Positions 1 to 7,852 of a stretch of 16,285 nt of DNA are shown piece by piece. Position 1 is the stretch's first letter. Every line of letters starts with the position of its first letter. A program made the position numbers and the translations under genes. This DNA is from Methylococcaceae bacterium (lineage in GTDB: Bacteria; Pseudomonadota; Gammaproteobacteria; Methylococcales; Methylococcaceae), in assembly GCA_028678445.1 (NCBI GenBank), contig JAJRDJ010000128.1, positions 1 through 16,285 of the forward strand, in the 5' to 3' direction. The notes below the pieces were generated by a model. It saw nothing but the letters and a program-made list of their open reading frames with translations. It searched no databases and was not told where the DNA came from.

Positions 1-197
1 CGCGGAAATGATTGGTTTCTGTCAGTCAGGCCTGGAATCGTGTTGTCATCGGGCGAACCATCCCTTGCGTTTGAGTAGTAGCCACGAGGCTCGATGTAGA
101 TGATACACAGCGGGTTCAGCATACGAAGACCATCGATAATTGACTGTCGGTCTACGATGAATAACGTTAACACAAGCACTGCGTACAGATTTCCCAT
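1..197 (-). CDS. possible partial hypothetical protein running off the left edge
   Basis: From an ATG at 197 the minus strand stays open for about 65 codons to the window edge. The first residues are hydrophobic (MGNLYAVLVLTLFIV), like a membrane or signal segment. The rest is polar and contains GYYSNARDGSPDDN. I recognise no family. Against it: the ATG has only a weak ribosome site (GGCGG, too close), third-position GC is near 50 percent and so lower than in the neighbouring genes, and the frame is also open upstream into the 3' end of mtaB. A purine-rich GAGGAGA lies at 225-231 (minus strand), too far from this ATG. A 5-bp hairpin (CGAGG/CCTCG) at 215-233 just after mtaB has no T-run. The stretch may simply be intergenic. 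Confidence 0.22.
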   Translation of the reverse strand, partial: MGNLYAVLVLTLFIVDRQSIIDGLRMLNPLCIIYIEPRGYYSNARDGSPDDNTIPGLTDRNQSFP

Positions 198-235
198 CGC
201 CGCCGAATGGTAGCGAGGGCTGAGTCTCCTCGAAT

Positions 236-1537
236 CTAGGGCACGAGGGCGGTTTGACCACGCAGGTAATCACCGGAATCCGCAACCACGGTCAGTTGGG
301 CGGGGCTGATGGTATAGCTCAGTCTCGCGCCATCTTCGACGCTGAGCGGCATGCCGACTTTGAGGTAGTTCGGCGTATAGCCGAAGATCAGGGTGTCACC
401 GCCGTTCGTGCGCCGGGTGCCTTCCCATAGCACGGGAAGTGTGCGGCCGAGCTGCCGGGCGGCAAACTCACGCTTTTGCCGTTCGGCAACTTCGTGCAGA
501 GTTCGGCTGCGGGCCTTCCTGATGGCGCCGTGGACAGGGGAGGGCATCTCGGCAGCGGCGGTGCCGGCGCGTGGGGAAAAACTGAAGACATGAATATGAC
601 CGAAGCCGATGGCCTCGACGAAGGCAAGGGTCTCGGCCCACTCGGACTCGGTTTCGCCGGGGAAGCCGGCAATCACGTCGGTGGTGAGATTGATGTCGGG
701 CACTCGCGCCCGAAGGCGCTTGACCAGCGCCCGGTATTCCGCCGTCTTGCAGCGGCGGGCCATCCGCTTGAGCACCGTGTCCGAGCCGCTTTGCAGGGGT
801 AGATGCAGATGAGGCATGAGGCGCGGGTTGTCGAACAGATCGACGAAGGACTCGGGGATGTCCCAGGGCTCCAAAGAGCCGAGCCGCAGCCGGGGGATGG
901 CGGTCTGTTCCAGCACGGTCTGGATCAGCGCCGTGAGGGTGGAGCCGCTATCGCTGCCATAGCCGCCAAGGTGGACACCGGTGAGCACGGCTTCCTGAAT
1001 ACCTTGCGCGTGCAGGCGGTTGATTTCCTCGACTATCTTGGCCGGGTTCCGGCTCCGTTCCTCGCCGCGCGCCACGGTGACGATGCAGTAGGTGCAGCGG
1101 TAACGGCAGCCATCCTGGATCTTGATGAAGGCGCGGTGCCGGCCGAGCCGGAAGAGTGCGGATTCGCCGGGGTCGGTCGCTTGCGCTGGCATGGAGGGGA
1201 ACGACAGGCGTTCCCGGGCGATCTTGACCAGCCGATGCTTGTCGGTGTTGGCAATGACCAGGTCCACGCCCAGTGCTGCGGCCTCCTCGGTATTCAGCGA
1301 GGCGTAGCAGCCGCTCACCACTATTTTGGCTCCCGGATTCGCGCGGCAAGCCTTGCGCAGGAGATTGCGGGATTTGCGCACGGCATCCTGAGTGACGGCG
1401 CAAGAGTTGAAAACCAGCAGGTCCGCCTCATCCGTGTCATCAACGATACGATGGCCATCATCCTGGAATTCGCGGGCCCAGGTTTCCAGCTCGGCTTCGT
1501 TGAGGCGGCAGCCCAGGGATTTGAGGTTTACGCGCAT
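236..1537 (-). CDS. mtaB: tRNA t6A37 methylthiotransferase MtaB (radical SAM)
   Basis: This enzyme converts N6-threonylcarbamoyl-A37 of ANN-decoding tRNAs to the 2-methylthio form, using two [4Fe-4S] clusters and S-adenosylmethionine. The 433 residues show the methylthiotransferase order. The N-terminal UPF0004 domain has cluster cysteines C10 (SLGCRLNE), C46 (NSCAVT) and C77 (SGCYA). The radical SAM motif is C144-x3-C148-x2-C151. A C-terminal TRAM-like domain follows from about residue 375. SLGCRLNEAE and LTGVHLGGYG fit MtaB better than MiaB (GCQMN) or RimO (GCPKN). The ATG at 1537 is preceded by TGAAG at a good distance. The longer open frame upstream (to 1933) overlaps the previous gene and is rejected. 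The start lies 26 bases after the stop of the channel-like gene, so the two are probably co-transcribed. Confidence 0.9.
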   Translation of the reverse strand: MRVNLKSLGCRLNEAELETWAREFQDDGHRIVDDTDEADLLVFNSCAVTQDAVRKSRNLLRKACRANPGAKIVVSGCYASLNTEEAAALGVDLVIANTDKHRLVKIARERLSFPSMPAQATDPGESALFRLGRHRAFIKIQDGCRYRCTYCIVTVARGEERSRNPAKIVEEINRLHAQGIQEAVLTGVHLGGYGSDSGSTLTALIQTVLEQTAIPRLRLGSLEPWDIPESFVDLFDNPRLMPHLHLPLQSGSDTVLKRMARRCKTAEYRALVKRLRARVPDINLTTDVIAGFPGETESEWAETLAFVEAIGFGHIHVFSFSPRAGTAAAEMPSPVHGAIRKARSRTLHEVAERQKREFAARQLGRTLPVLWEGTRRTNGGDTLIFGYTPNYLKVGMPLSVEDGARLSYTISPAQLTVVADSGDYLRGQTALVP

Positions 1538-1563
1538 GTGAATCTTCAGCGGGGCAGGCGGGC

Positions 1564-2706
1564 TCAGTGGTGGGCGACCATGATGAGCCAGTTGATGGCA
1601 GCCAGTAGCCCGAGTGCCAGGGTCAGACCCACCTGAAACCGGTGATCCACTCGGTCGATCTGGGAAATCACCGCCGGCCTTTCCTTTTCGGACGCCTGAT
1701 GGAGCCTGTTCGAGCCCCAGAGGAACAGCCCGAACAGCGTCAGATTCACCACGTAACACTGGTTGTAGACCAAATCCAGGTAGGTGGCATAGGGCAGTTC
1801 GGGCAGATTTTCCTTGTAACCCTGCTGCAAAAAGATCAAGGCCAGCAAGGCCATGGGGGGGATGCCGAGCCGGACGTCCCAGAGCGATGCCGACAGCATG
1901 GGGGAAAACAACACCAGGGCCATGACTACGCACAGTGGCAGGAATAGCGTTAACAAGGCCGCATTCACGGATTGCTTATAGGACACCTCGAAGGCCACCT
2001 GCCGGGTTTGCCGGGGTTGGGCCATCTGTGTGTCGAGCCCAAAGTTCGAGCCATATTCATGGATCGCCGTGGTGACTTTGAAGGCCGTGGTTTGGTAACC
2101 CATGATATCGATGTAGGCGCCAACCCCCGAGTCCTTCTCATCCGGCACGAGGAACAGCGGCGGCTTGTCCGCTTCCGCCCGGTCCTCCGTCAGTTCAAAC
2201 ACCAGCGGCAAGCGCACGGTCTGAAATGGAAATCTATGGAAATCAAGCTCATTCACATAGAACTGGCCGGAGAACCGGAAATTCTGGTAATGGCGTCCAT
2301 CCATCTGGCGAATGATTTGTTCGTGAACGGGGTCCACCTTGAAATCCCATCCATCGACCTGATTGACAAAATCCAGCCAGTGCATGGGGGAGGTATGGTT
2401 CGAGGTGAAAGTCTTCTCGGCCTCATCAGGCCAGCTCAACCAGATCCAGCCCACCGCGTTGAAGGTTTTGTGGTCAGCCGAAAATTCATACATGTTTTCA
2501 ATGTAGGCGCCGATCCGAATGGGTATGCCGGTCGATGGCAAAACCTGACCGTCCCGGAGCGGTAACACTCGATCGCTCATGGTAATCGGCCTGGATTCCA
2601 GGGCTTCCGTGCGTATCAGCACAAGGGCGACAAGACACAGAAACAGGAAAATACCAAATGACAGGGTAATGGAGCGGTCGTTTGGGGTCAGTTGCGGTGG
2701 TTTCAT
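1564..2706 (-). CDS. pentameric ligand-gated ion channel-like (Cys-loop superfamily) membrane protein
   Basis: With the ATG at 2706 the product has 380 residues. A hydrophobic segment at 12-31 could be a signal peptide or anchor. A beta-rich extracytoplasmic region spans about 45-245, and four membrane helices follow at about 247-269, 276-296, 306-329 and 357-377. This is the layout of prokaryotic pLGICs. Superfamily landmarks visible by eye are GWIWLSW (86-92, like the loop before the conserved WxD), DFHRFPF (155-161, matching the FPF core of the Cys-loop region), a proline inside M1 (P257), LGI at the start of M2 (280-282) and LP...Y...D leading into M3 (301-311). The ectodomain has no cysteine pair, as in other bacterial members. 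Ligand and ion selectivity cannot be read. Aligned by hand, M2 positions 6'-7' are Pro-Pro, so channel activity is uncertain. The ribosome site at this ATG is poor. An ATG at 2787 or a longer frame to 2877 is possible, but the extra residues look like unconserved R/S/P-rich sequence. Confidence 0.72.
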   Translation of the reverse strand: MKPPQLTPNDRSITLSFGIFLFLCLVALVLIRTEALESRPITMSDRVLPLRDGQVLPSTGIPIRIGAYIENMYEFSADHKTFNAVGWIWLSWPDEAEKTFTSNHTSPMHWLDFVNQVDGWDFKVDPVHEQIIRQMDGRHYQNFRFSGQFYVNELDFHRFPFQTVRLPLVFELTEDRAEADKPPLFLVPDEKDSGVGAYIDIMGYQTTAFKVTTAIHEYGSNFGLDTQMAQPRQTRQVAFEVSYKQSVNAALLTLFLPLCVVMALVLFSPMLSASLWDVRLGIPPMALLALIFLQQGYKENLPELPYATYLDLVYNQCYVVNLTLFGLFLWGSNRLHQASEKERPAVISQIDRVDHRFQVGLTLALGLLAAINWLIMVAHH

Positions 2707-3021
2707 GGCCCTGTCGGTTCTTGATGGAGGCGAAGTTGACCCGCCCCCCCTAGCGGCATCGTCGTCGTTATGTCTGCGGACGGGCATCGAGAATGTCTTG
2801 GGGGGCTGTCTTGACCTTGTAGGCCCCCGCAACGCTCGGGTCACGCGGCCAGAGGAAGTGACAAAAAAATCGTGCAATGTCGGTTGTTTGGATCAGAGGC
2901 ACCATTTTGAACACCACCGCTTGGGTCTGTAGCGCTGCGCACGATTAGCGCTTCGAGTGACGTCAGTTCCCTCCGAAATCGATGAACCGCCGGGACCTCA
3001 TGATGGATACGGCATTACATT
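2707..3021. other. 315-base intergenic stretch between purA and the channel-like gene
   Basis: No gene is supported here. On the minus strand the frame of the channel-like gene stays open up to 2877, but the encoded residues are low-complexity. An inverted repeat (AGCGCT at 2931-2936 and 2947-2952, loop of 10) lies about 70 bases after the purA stop and could be an mRNA 3' hairpin. It has no adjacent T-run, so it is not a clear terminator. A run of seven T on the minus strand (about 2865-2871) has no hairpin in front of it. No tRNA cloverleaf and no convincing -35/-10 pair were found by eye. The gap suggests that purA and the channel-like gene may be separate transcription units. Confidence 0.5.
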
Positions 3022-4314
3022 TCAATCGAAAGGATGTCTCAAAACGATGGTTTCCTTGCGATCGGGCCCGGTGGAGAGTATATCCACGGGGACTCCGACC
3101 AGCTCCTCGATACGCTGTATGTAGGCCCGAGCGTTGGCCGGCAACTGCGCCACATCGGTGATTCCGGCGGTCGATTCGGTCCAGCCGGGCATGTCCTCGA
3201 TGATCGGTTCACACTTCGCATACGCCTCCGCGCCGATGGGCACGGTGTCGATTGTCGCGCCCTCGAACCGGTAAAGGGTACTGATGCCGATGGCTTCAAG
3301 ACCGTCCAGAACATCCAGCTTGGTCAGGCAAAGGCCAGAAAGGCTGTTGAGTTTCGCGGATCGGCGCATCAGTACGGCATCAAACCATCCGCAGCGCCGG
3401 GCCCTGCCAGTCGTCGCGCCAAACTCGGCCCCCTTGCTGGACAGGTGCTGGCCCCGCCCGTCAAACAATTCAGTTGGAAAGGGTCCGTTGCCCACGCGGG
3501 TTGAATACGCCTTGGTAATGCCGAGCACATAATCGAACTCCAGCAATCCGACGCCGGTCCCCGACGCCGCGCCCCCGGCGGTAGTATTGGATGACGTGAC
3601 ATAGGGATAGGTCCCATGGTCGATATCGAGCATGGCCCCTTGCGCACCTTCAAACAACACGTTTGCTCCCTCATCACGGTAGCGATGCAGTTCCCCCGCG
3701 ACGTCGGCCAGCATGGGCTTGATGGCCTCCCCGATCGCGAGTAGCTGTACCAAAGCCTCGGCCGGGTCGAGGGGCTTCTCGTGGAAATAATGGCTCAGCA
3801 CAAAATTATGGAAATCCAGCAACTCCCGCAAGCGTTCTTCAAGAAATCGGGGATAAAAGAGATCACCCGCCCGAATGCCCCGCCGCGAAACCTTGTCTTC
3901 ATAGGCTGGACCGATGCCCCGGCCGGTCGTCCCTATCGCGTTGGCGCCCCGGGCCTTTTCACGGGCCAGGTCGAGCGCCACATGAATGGGCAGAATCAGT
4001 GCGCAGGCTTCGCTGATCTTGAGTCTGTCCCGCACCGGGACCCCGGCACGTTCCAGGATGCCGATCTCCTCCATCAAGGCTTCGGGAGACAAGACTACCC
4101 CGTTGGCAATGAAACACTGGACACCTTCATGCAAGATGCCCGAGGGTATCAGGTGCAGAACGGTTTTCTGACCATCGATCACCAGCGTATGTCCCGCGTT
4201 GTGCCCGCCCTGAAAGCGGACTACCCCCCTGGCGCGCTCGGTTAGGAGGTCTACCAGTTTGCCCTTGCCCTCATCGCCCCATTGCGTGCCGATCACTACG
4301 ACATTTTTTCCCAT
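3022..4314 (-). CDS. purA: adenylosuccinate synthetase
   Basis: PurA joins IMP and aspartate using GTP to form adenylosuccinate, the first committed step from IMP to AMP, in the cytosol. The 430-residue length is normal. The N-terminal GTQWGDEGKGK (9-19) carries the catalytic Asp14 and the phosphate loop, and GGHNAGHT (36-43) holds the second catalytic residue, His42. TTGRGIGPAYEDK (129-141) and GATTGRARRCGW (299-310) are the family's IMP-binding and arginine-loop signatures. TKLD (331-334) is the guanine-recognition motif. The ATG at 4314 has GGAA at a suitable distance. It follows hisZ by 40 bases, the usual hflC-hisZ-purA order, and is likely the last gene of that operon. Confidence 0.97.
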   Translation of the reverse strand: MGKNVVVIGTQWGDEGKGKLVDLLTERARGVVRFQGGHNAGHTLVIDGQKTVLHLIPSGILHEGVQCFIANGVVLSPEALMEEIGILERAGVPVRDRLKISEACALILPIHVALDLAREKARGANAIGTTGRGIGPAYEDKVSRRGIRAGDLFYPRFLEERLRELLDFHNFVLSHYFHEKPLDPAEALVQLLAIGEAIKPMLADVAGELHRYRDEGANVLFEGAQGAMLDIDHGTYPYVTSSNTTAGGAASGTGVGLLEFDYVLGITKAYSTRVGNGPFPTELFDGRGQHLSSKGAEFGATTGRARRCGWFDAVLMRRSAKLNSLSGLCLTKLDVLDGLEAIGISTLYRFEGATIDTVPIGAEAYAKCEPIIEDMPGWTESTAGITDVAQLPANARAYIQRIEELVGVPVDILSTGPDRKETIVLRHPFD

Positions 4315-4354
4315 GCTGATTTCCGATTTTTCTTGTTGGTGGCCTGACGATACG

Positions 4355-5536
4355 TTACACGATCTGCCAGTGGTTATCGCGCTTTTGCAATGCCTGGTTA
4401 CAACCCAGGGCTTTAGCGGATTCTTCCGTGCTGCCCAGTGCTTGAATCACCACCTGCCCCTGTCTCCGTAATGACCTGATGGTGTGATCGAGCTGTGGGT
4501 CATCAATCGCGGGGGCAAAGATTCGGTTAGATGGGGCGGCCTGCCCCTCGTGCTCGGACACTCGAACCAGCATCTTAAGGTCGGCGCTAAAGCCAACCGC
4601 CGGACGCGCATGACCGAATACCCGGCCGATATCATCGTAGCGGCCACCCCTTGCAATCTCCCGACCCTGACCAGGTACAAATGCAGCGAACACCACGCCG
4701 GTGTGATAGTGATAGCCACGCAGCTCCGCCAGATCAAGGTTCAGCGGTAAGCTCGGAAACCTCTCCTGCAGCCTGTCGGCGATTATTTCCAGTTCGTCCA
4801 GCGCGCGGGCAATCACCGCGCCACCCGCTGCGAGACGGATCCGGGCGGCCGCAATGACGCCAGATGGCCCATTCAAGTCCAGCAGTGCGCTGATCATGGC
4901 TTTGACCGAATCACTGGCCCCGGTCGCCAGTAAAAAGTCATCTAGATCGCTGATGTCCTTCCGTTGCAGGATGTCAAACAGCTCGGCCTCCTGGGTTGCT
5001 GTCAGACCCGCCTGGCAGGCCAGTTCACGATAGACACTGACATGCCCGAGGTCCAGATGAGGTTCCCTTACTCCCGCAAGATCCATCGTTTCCAGCATCA
5101 AGCGGATCACTTCGATGGCGGCGGACTCACCGGCATAACCGTACAGCTCGGCACCCACCTGAAGGGGGTTGCGGGACTTTTCCAAATGCCCGGGGAGAGC
5201 ATGCAGTACGGAGCCTACATAACACAGGCGGGACGGTAGCCCACTGTCTGCGGAACGGGCGTCAATTCGGGCCACCTGTGGTGTCATGTCGGCTCTCAGG
5301 CCGATCAGCCGGCCACTGACCGGATCAGTCAGCTTGAAGGTCTGGAGATCCAGCTCATGACCGGTTCCCACCAGCAGTGAGTCGAGGAAATCAATCATGG
5401 GCGGCATGACCAGCCGATACCCCCAACTGGAGAACCGGTCGATCAGCCCGCGCCCCAGGCGATCGAGACTCTCGGCTTCATCAGGGAAAATTTCTTCGAT
5501 GCCTTCGGGCAGCAGCCAGTGGTCTTGGGTCAACAT
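4355..5536 (-). CDS. hisZ: ATP phosphoribosyltransferase regulatory subunit HisZ
   Basis: HisZ is a histidyl-tRNA synthetase paralogue without aminoacylation activity. It assembles with short-form HisG to make the first enzyme of histidine synthesis and takes part in histidine feedback. With the ATG at 5536 it has 393 residues. It begins with WLLPEGIEE, typical of HisZ. Class II synthetase-like features are a degenerate motif 2 (about 103-133), ELRGYHYHTGVVF (271-283), which corresponds to the histidine-binding stretch of HisRS, and GGRYDDIG (297-304) with a motif 3 that ends in GFSADL and lacks the catalytic arginine. The start is uncertain. The frame is open to a TTG at 5608, with ATG codons at 5560 and 5536. 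None has a strong ribosome site, and 5536 was chosen from the usual family N-terminus. hisG is not in this window. Confidence 0.92.
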   Translation of the reverse strand: MLTQDHWLLPEGIEEIFPDEAESLDRLGRGLIDRFSSWGYRLVMPPMIDFLDSLLVGTGHELDLQTFKLTDPVSGRLIGLRADMTPQVARIDARSADSGLPSRLCYVGSVLHALPGHLEKSRNPLQVGAELYGYAGESAAIEVIRLMLETMDLAGVREPHLDLGHVSVYRELACQAGLTATQEAELFDILQRKDISDLDDFLLATGASDSVKAMISALLDLNGPSGVIAAARIRLAAGGAVIARALDELEIIADRLQERFPSLPLNLDLAELRGYHYHTGVVFAAFVPGQGREIARGGRYDDIGRVFGHARPAVGFSADLKMLVRVSEHEGQAAPSNRIFAPAIDDPQLDHTIRSLRRQGQVVIQALGSTEESAKALGCNQALQKRDNHWQIV

Positions 5537-5668
5537 GCGTCGGGGAGCGGGGGCAATCATCACAAAGAAGGCGCTGAATGGACTTTTTCCACACAGCGCC
5601 ACGGTCAAGTCAAATGCTTCAGCGGGATATTGTCATCTAAATTCGATGATCTGTCAGACCCTCTACAT

Positions 5669-6529
5669 CTATTTCCTCGGCTTTTTGAAATAGCGGAAAA
5701 ATTCCGAATCCGGCTCCATGACCAGGAGACTGCGTTCGTCCTTGAAGGCGTGACGGTAGGCAATCAGGCTGCGGTTGAACTGGAAGAATTCCTGATTCTT
5801 CCCGTATGCCCGGGCGTAGATATCGGATGCGGAAGCATCGCCTTCACCCCGGCGAATTTCGGCATCCTTGTGCGCCTCTGCCAGGAGGACATCACGTTGC
5901 CGGTCAGCTTCGGCGCGAATTTTTTCGGCGGCTTCCGCGCCGCGCGACCGGAATTCCCGGGCGACGCGGGCGCGCTCGGCCTCCATGCGCCGGTAGACGG
6001 AGGAACTCACCTCATCGGGCAAGTCGACGCGCATCACACGAATATCTACCACTTTGATGCCTATTGCCGCGACGGCAGGATTCACCATCTTCGTGAGCGC
6101 ATCCTGTATGCGGCCCCGGTCAGAGGAAACCATTTCGCGAATGGTACGTTTGCTGAATTCATTGCGCATCGCGTCCTTGGTGATTTGATCCAGCCGGATG
6201 TTCGCCTGGGTCTTGTCGCCGGCAACGGCGGTGTAAAATTTGGCGACATCCTCAATATGCCATTTGACAAACCAGTCAACAATGACGTTCTTCTTCTCGG
6301 AGGTCAGAAACCGCTCCGGTTTCGACTCCAGTGACAGAATCCGGTCGTCAAACTTCTTCACCTGCCGGTAGGGCAATTTGAAGTGTAGGCCCGGTGCATA
6401 ATCGGTCCCCACGATTTTCTTGAATTCCAGCAAGATGGCCTTTTCGGTCTCCGAAACCGTGAATGTCATGGTAAAGACCAGGAGGATGGCCAGCAGCCCC
6501 AGCCCGGTAATCAAGGTATGTCTGCTCAT
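5669..6529 (-). CDS. hflC: FtsH protease modulator HflC (SPFH/band 7)
   Basis: HflC pairs with HflK in a large membrane-anchored cage on the periplasmic side of the inner membrane. The cage surrounds FtsH and limits its access to membrane substrates. The 286 residues contain one N-terminal membrane helix (about 5-24), then the SPFH domain beginning at VSETEKAILLEF (25-36), and then an Ala/Glu/Arg-rich coiled coil (about 180-240, EAERARVAREF onward). The C-terminal part, EFFQFNRSLIAYRHAF, is typical of HflC. It is shorter than the E. coli protein (334), as is common outside enterics. The ATG overlaps the hflK stop (ATGA, 4 bases), so translation is probably coupled and yields matched amounts of the two subunits. 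Confidence 0.96.
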   Translation of the reverse strand: MSRHTLITGLGLLAILLVFTMTFTVSETEKAILLEFKKIVGTDYAPGLHFKLPYRQVKKFDDRILSLESKPERFLTSEKKNVIVDWFVKWHIEDVAKFYTAVAGDKTQANIRLDQITKDAMRNEFSKRTIREMVSSDRGRIQDALTKMVNPAVAAIGIKVVDIRVMRVDLPDEVSSSVYRRMEAERARVAREFRSRGAEAAEKIRAEADRQRDVLLAEAHKDAEIRRGEGDASASDIYARAYGKNQEFFQFNRSLIAYRHAFKDERSLLVMEPDSEFFRYFKKPRK

Positions 6530-7734
6530 GGCTGCTGCCCCCGGCTGTCGCGCCCTCGCGTCGAGGACGAGCGCGCTGATTTGTTGAGCGTGTCCTGTGC
6601 TTCCTGTGGATTGGCTGCAGGCACGTCCAGAACCTTGGGAATGCCCACGCTGGAAGATTGACGCTGAAGTTTGTCGAGCGGCAGATACAGCATGTTGTTG
6701 GCATTCTTTAGATCCACCACCACCGTACCGGTTTGCCCGAGAATCTCTTCCATGGCATCCAGATACATGCGTTCCCGGGTAATGTCGGGTGACTTTTCAA
6801 ATTCCTCCACCAGCTTCAGGAACCGCGAGGATTCACCCTCTGCCCGGGCTATCGAGCTTTGCTTGTAAGCTTCCGACTCTTCCATCAGGCGGGCCGCCGC
6901 ACCGCGCGCCTTCGGTACCACCTCATTGGCGTAGGCTTCAGCCTCATTTTTGAGCCGCTGCTCATCTTCTCGCGCCTTGATGGCATCCTCGAAGGCGTTC
7001 TGGACTTCATCCGGCGGCTGTGCATCCACTAGATTGACATTGCTAACTTGTATCCCGGTATTGTAGTCGTCCATCGTCTGCTGAATCTCGGCCTTGATCT
7101 CGTCGGCGACGTTGCTGCGTCCCTCGGTCAGGACGAAATCCATGGTGTTTTTACCGATCACTGCCCGCTGAGCACTTTCTATCACCTGTTTCAGGGTGAC
7201 ATCGGGATCGGCTACATTGAACAGATACGCCTGGGCATCCTTGACCTGGTATTGGACTGCCAGGCGGATATCAATAATATTCTCGTCCCGGGTCAACATG
7301 AGCGCTTCCTTCGGCACCGAACCCAGTGATTGCTGCCGGCCACCTGAGCGATAGCCGATTTCAAGGAAACGTTGCTGGTCCATATTTACCACATCGACCT
7401 TTTCGATGGGGGCCGGGAAATGCCAATGGAGGCCCGGCGTGGTCGTATCGACATATTCGCCAAATCGGGTCACTACACCCCGGCTACCTTCGTCCACGAC
7501 ATAGATTCCGGTCAATGTCCACAATCCCAGCGCTATGGCGGCGACCAGGCCGGCGAGTTGTGCGGGTGCCTGATTGCCTCCCTTGCCGCTACTCCCCGGT
7601 AATCTACCGCCAAAAAGCCCGCGAAGCTTGTCTTGAAGCCCCTTGATTACCTCGTCCAGATCCGGTGGGGAAGGCGGTTGCTCCCGGCCGCTCCACGGAT
7701 CCTTTTTGTTTCCACCCGGTTCATTCCAGGACAT
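6526..7734 (-). CDS. hflK: FtsH protease modulator HflK (SPFH/band 7)
   Basis: This is the partner of HflC in the SPFH cage around FtsH. Of 402 residues, the first 55 or so form a cytoplasmic Gly/Pro-rich tail starting MSWNEPGGNKKDPW, close to known HflK proteins. One membrane helix follows (about 59-80), then the SPFH domain from VDEGSRGVVTRFGEY (80-94) and a charged helical region (about 255-320, with KAREDEQRLKNEAEAYANEV). The C-terminus is polar and Ser/Arg/Gln-rich. GGGAG lies about 6 bases before the ATG at 7734. The gap from hflX is 118 bases, wide enough for an internal promoter, although I found no convincing -35/-10 pair. Confidence 0.96.
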   Translation of the reverse strand: MSWNEPGGNKKDPWSGREQPPSPPDLDEVIKGLQDKLRGLFGGRLPGSSGKGGNQAPAQLAGLVAAIALGLWTLTGIYVVDEGSRGVVTRFGEYVDTTTPGLHWHFPAPIEKVDVVNMDQQRFLEIGYRSGGRQQSLGSVPKEALMLTRDENIIDIRLAVQYQVKDAQAYLFNVADPDVTLKQVIESAQRAVIGKNTMDFVLTEGRSNVADEIKAEIQQTMDDYNTGIQVSNVNLVDAQPPDEVQNAFEDAIKAREDEQRLKNEAEAYANEVVPKARGAAARLMEESEAYKQSSIARAEGESSRFLKLVEEFEKSPDITRERMYLDAMEEILGQTGTVVVDLKNANNMLYLPLDKLQRQSSSVGIPKVLDVPAANPQEAQDTLNKSARSSSTRGRDSRGQQP

Positions 7735-7852
7735 TGTTGATCTCCCGCTTGATATTAATCACTTATTACTCGCTGATAGTGCTGGATGCCCTAGGATGAG
7801 CACTGCAAGACCGGTACTCCCATTATTTCGTTCAAGCCGTGAATAAAGACAC

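Noticed and set aside
803..1636. 277-codon open frame on the plus strand, antisense to mtaB
   Set aside because: It is a shadow of mtaB with no family signature or promoter.
1538..1933. N-terminal extension of mtaB by 132 codons
   Set aside because: It overlaps the 3' end of the channel-like gene, looks unconserved, and the ATG at 1537 has the proper ribosome site and family N-terminus.
2860..2880. Run of seven T on the minus strand as a purA terminator
   Set aside because: No stable hairpin directly precedes it, and it lies about 150 bases after the purA stop.
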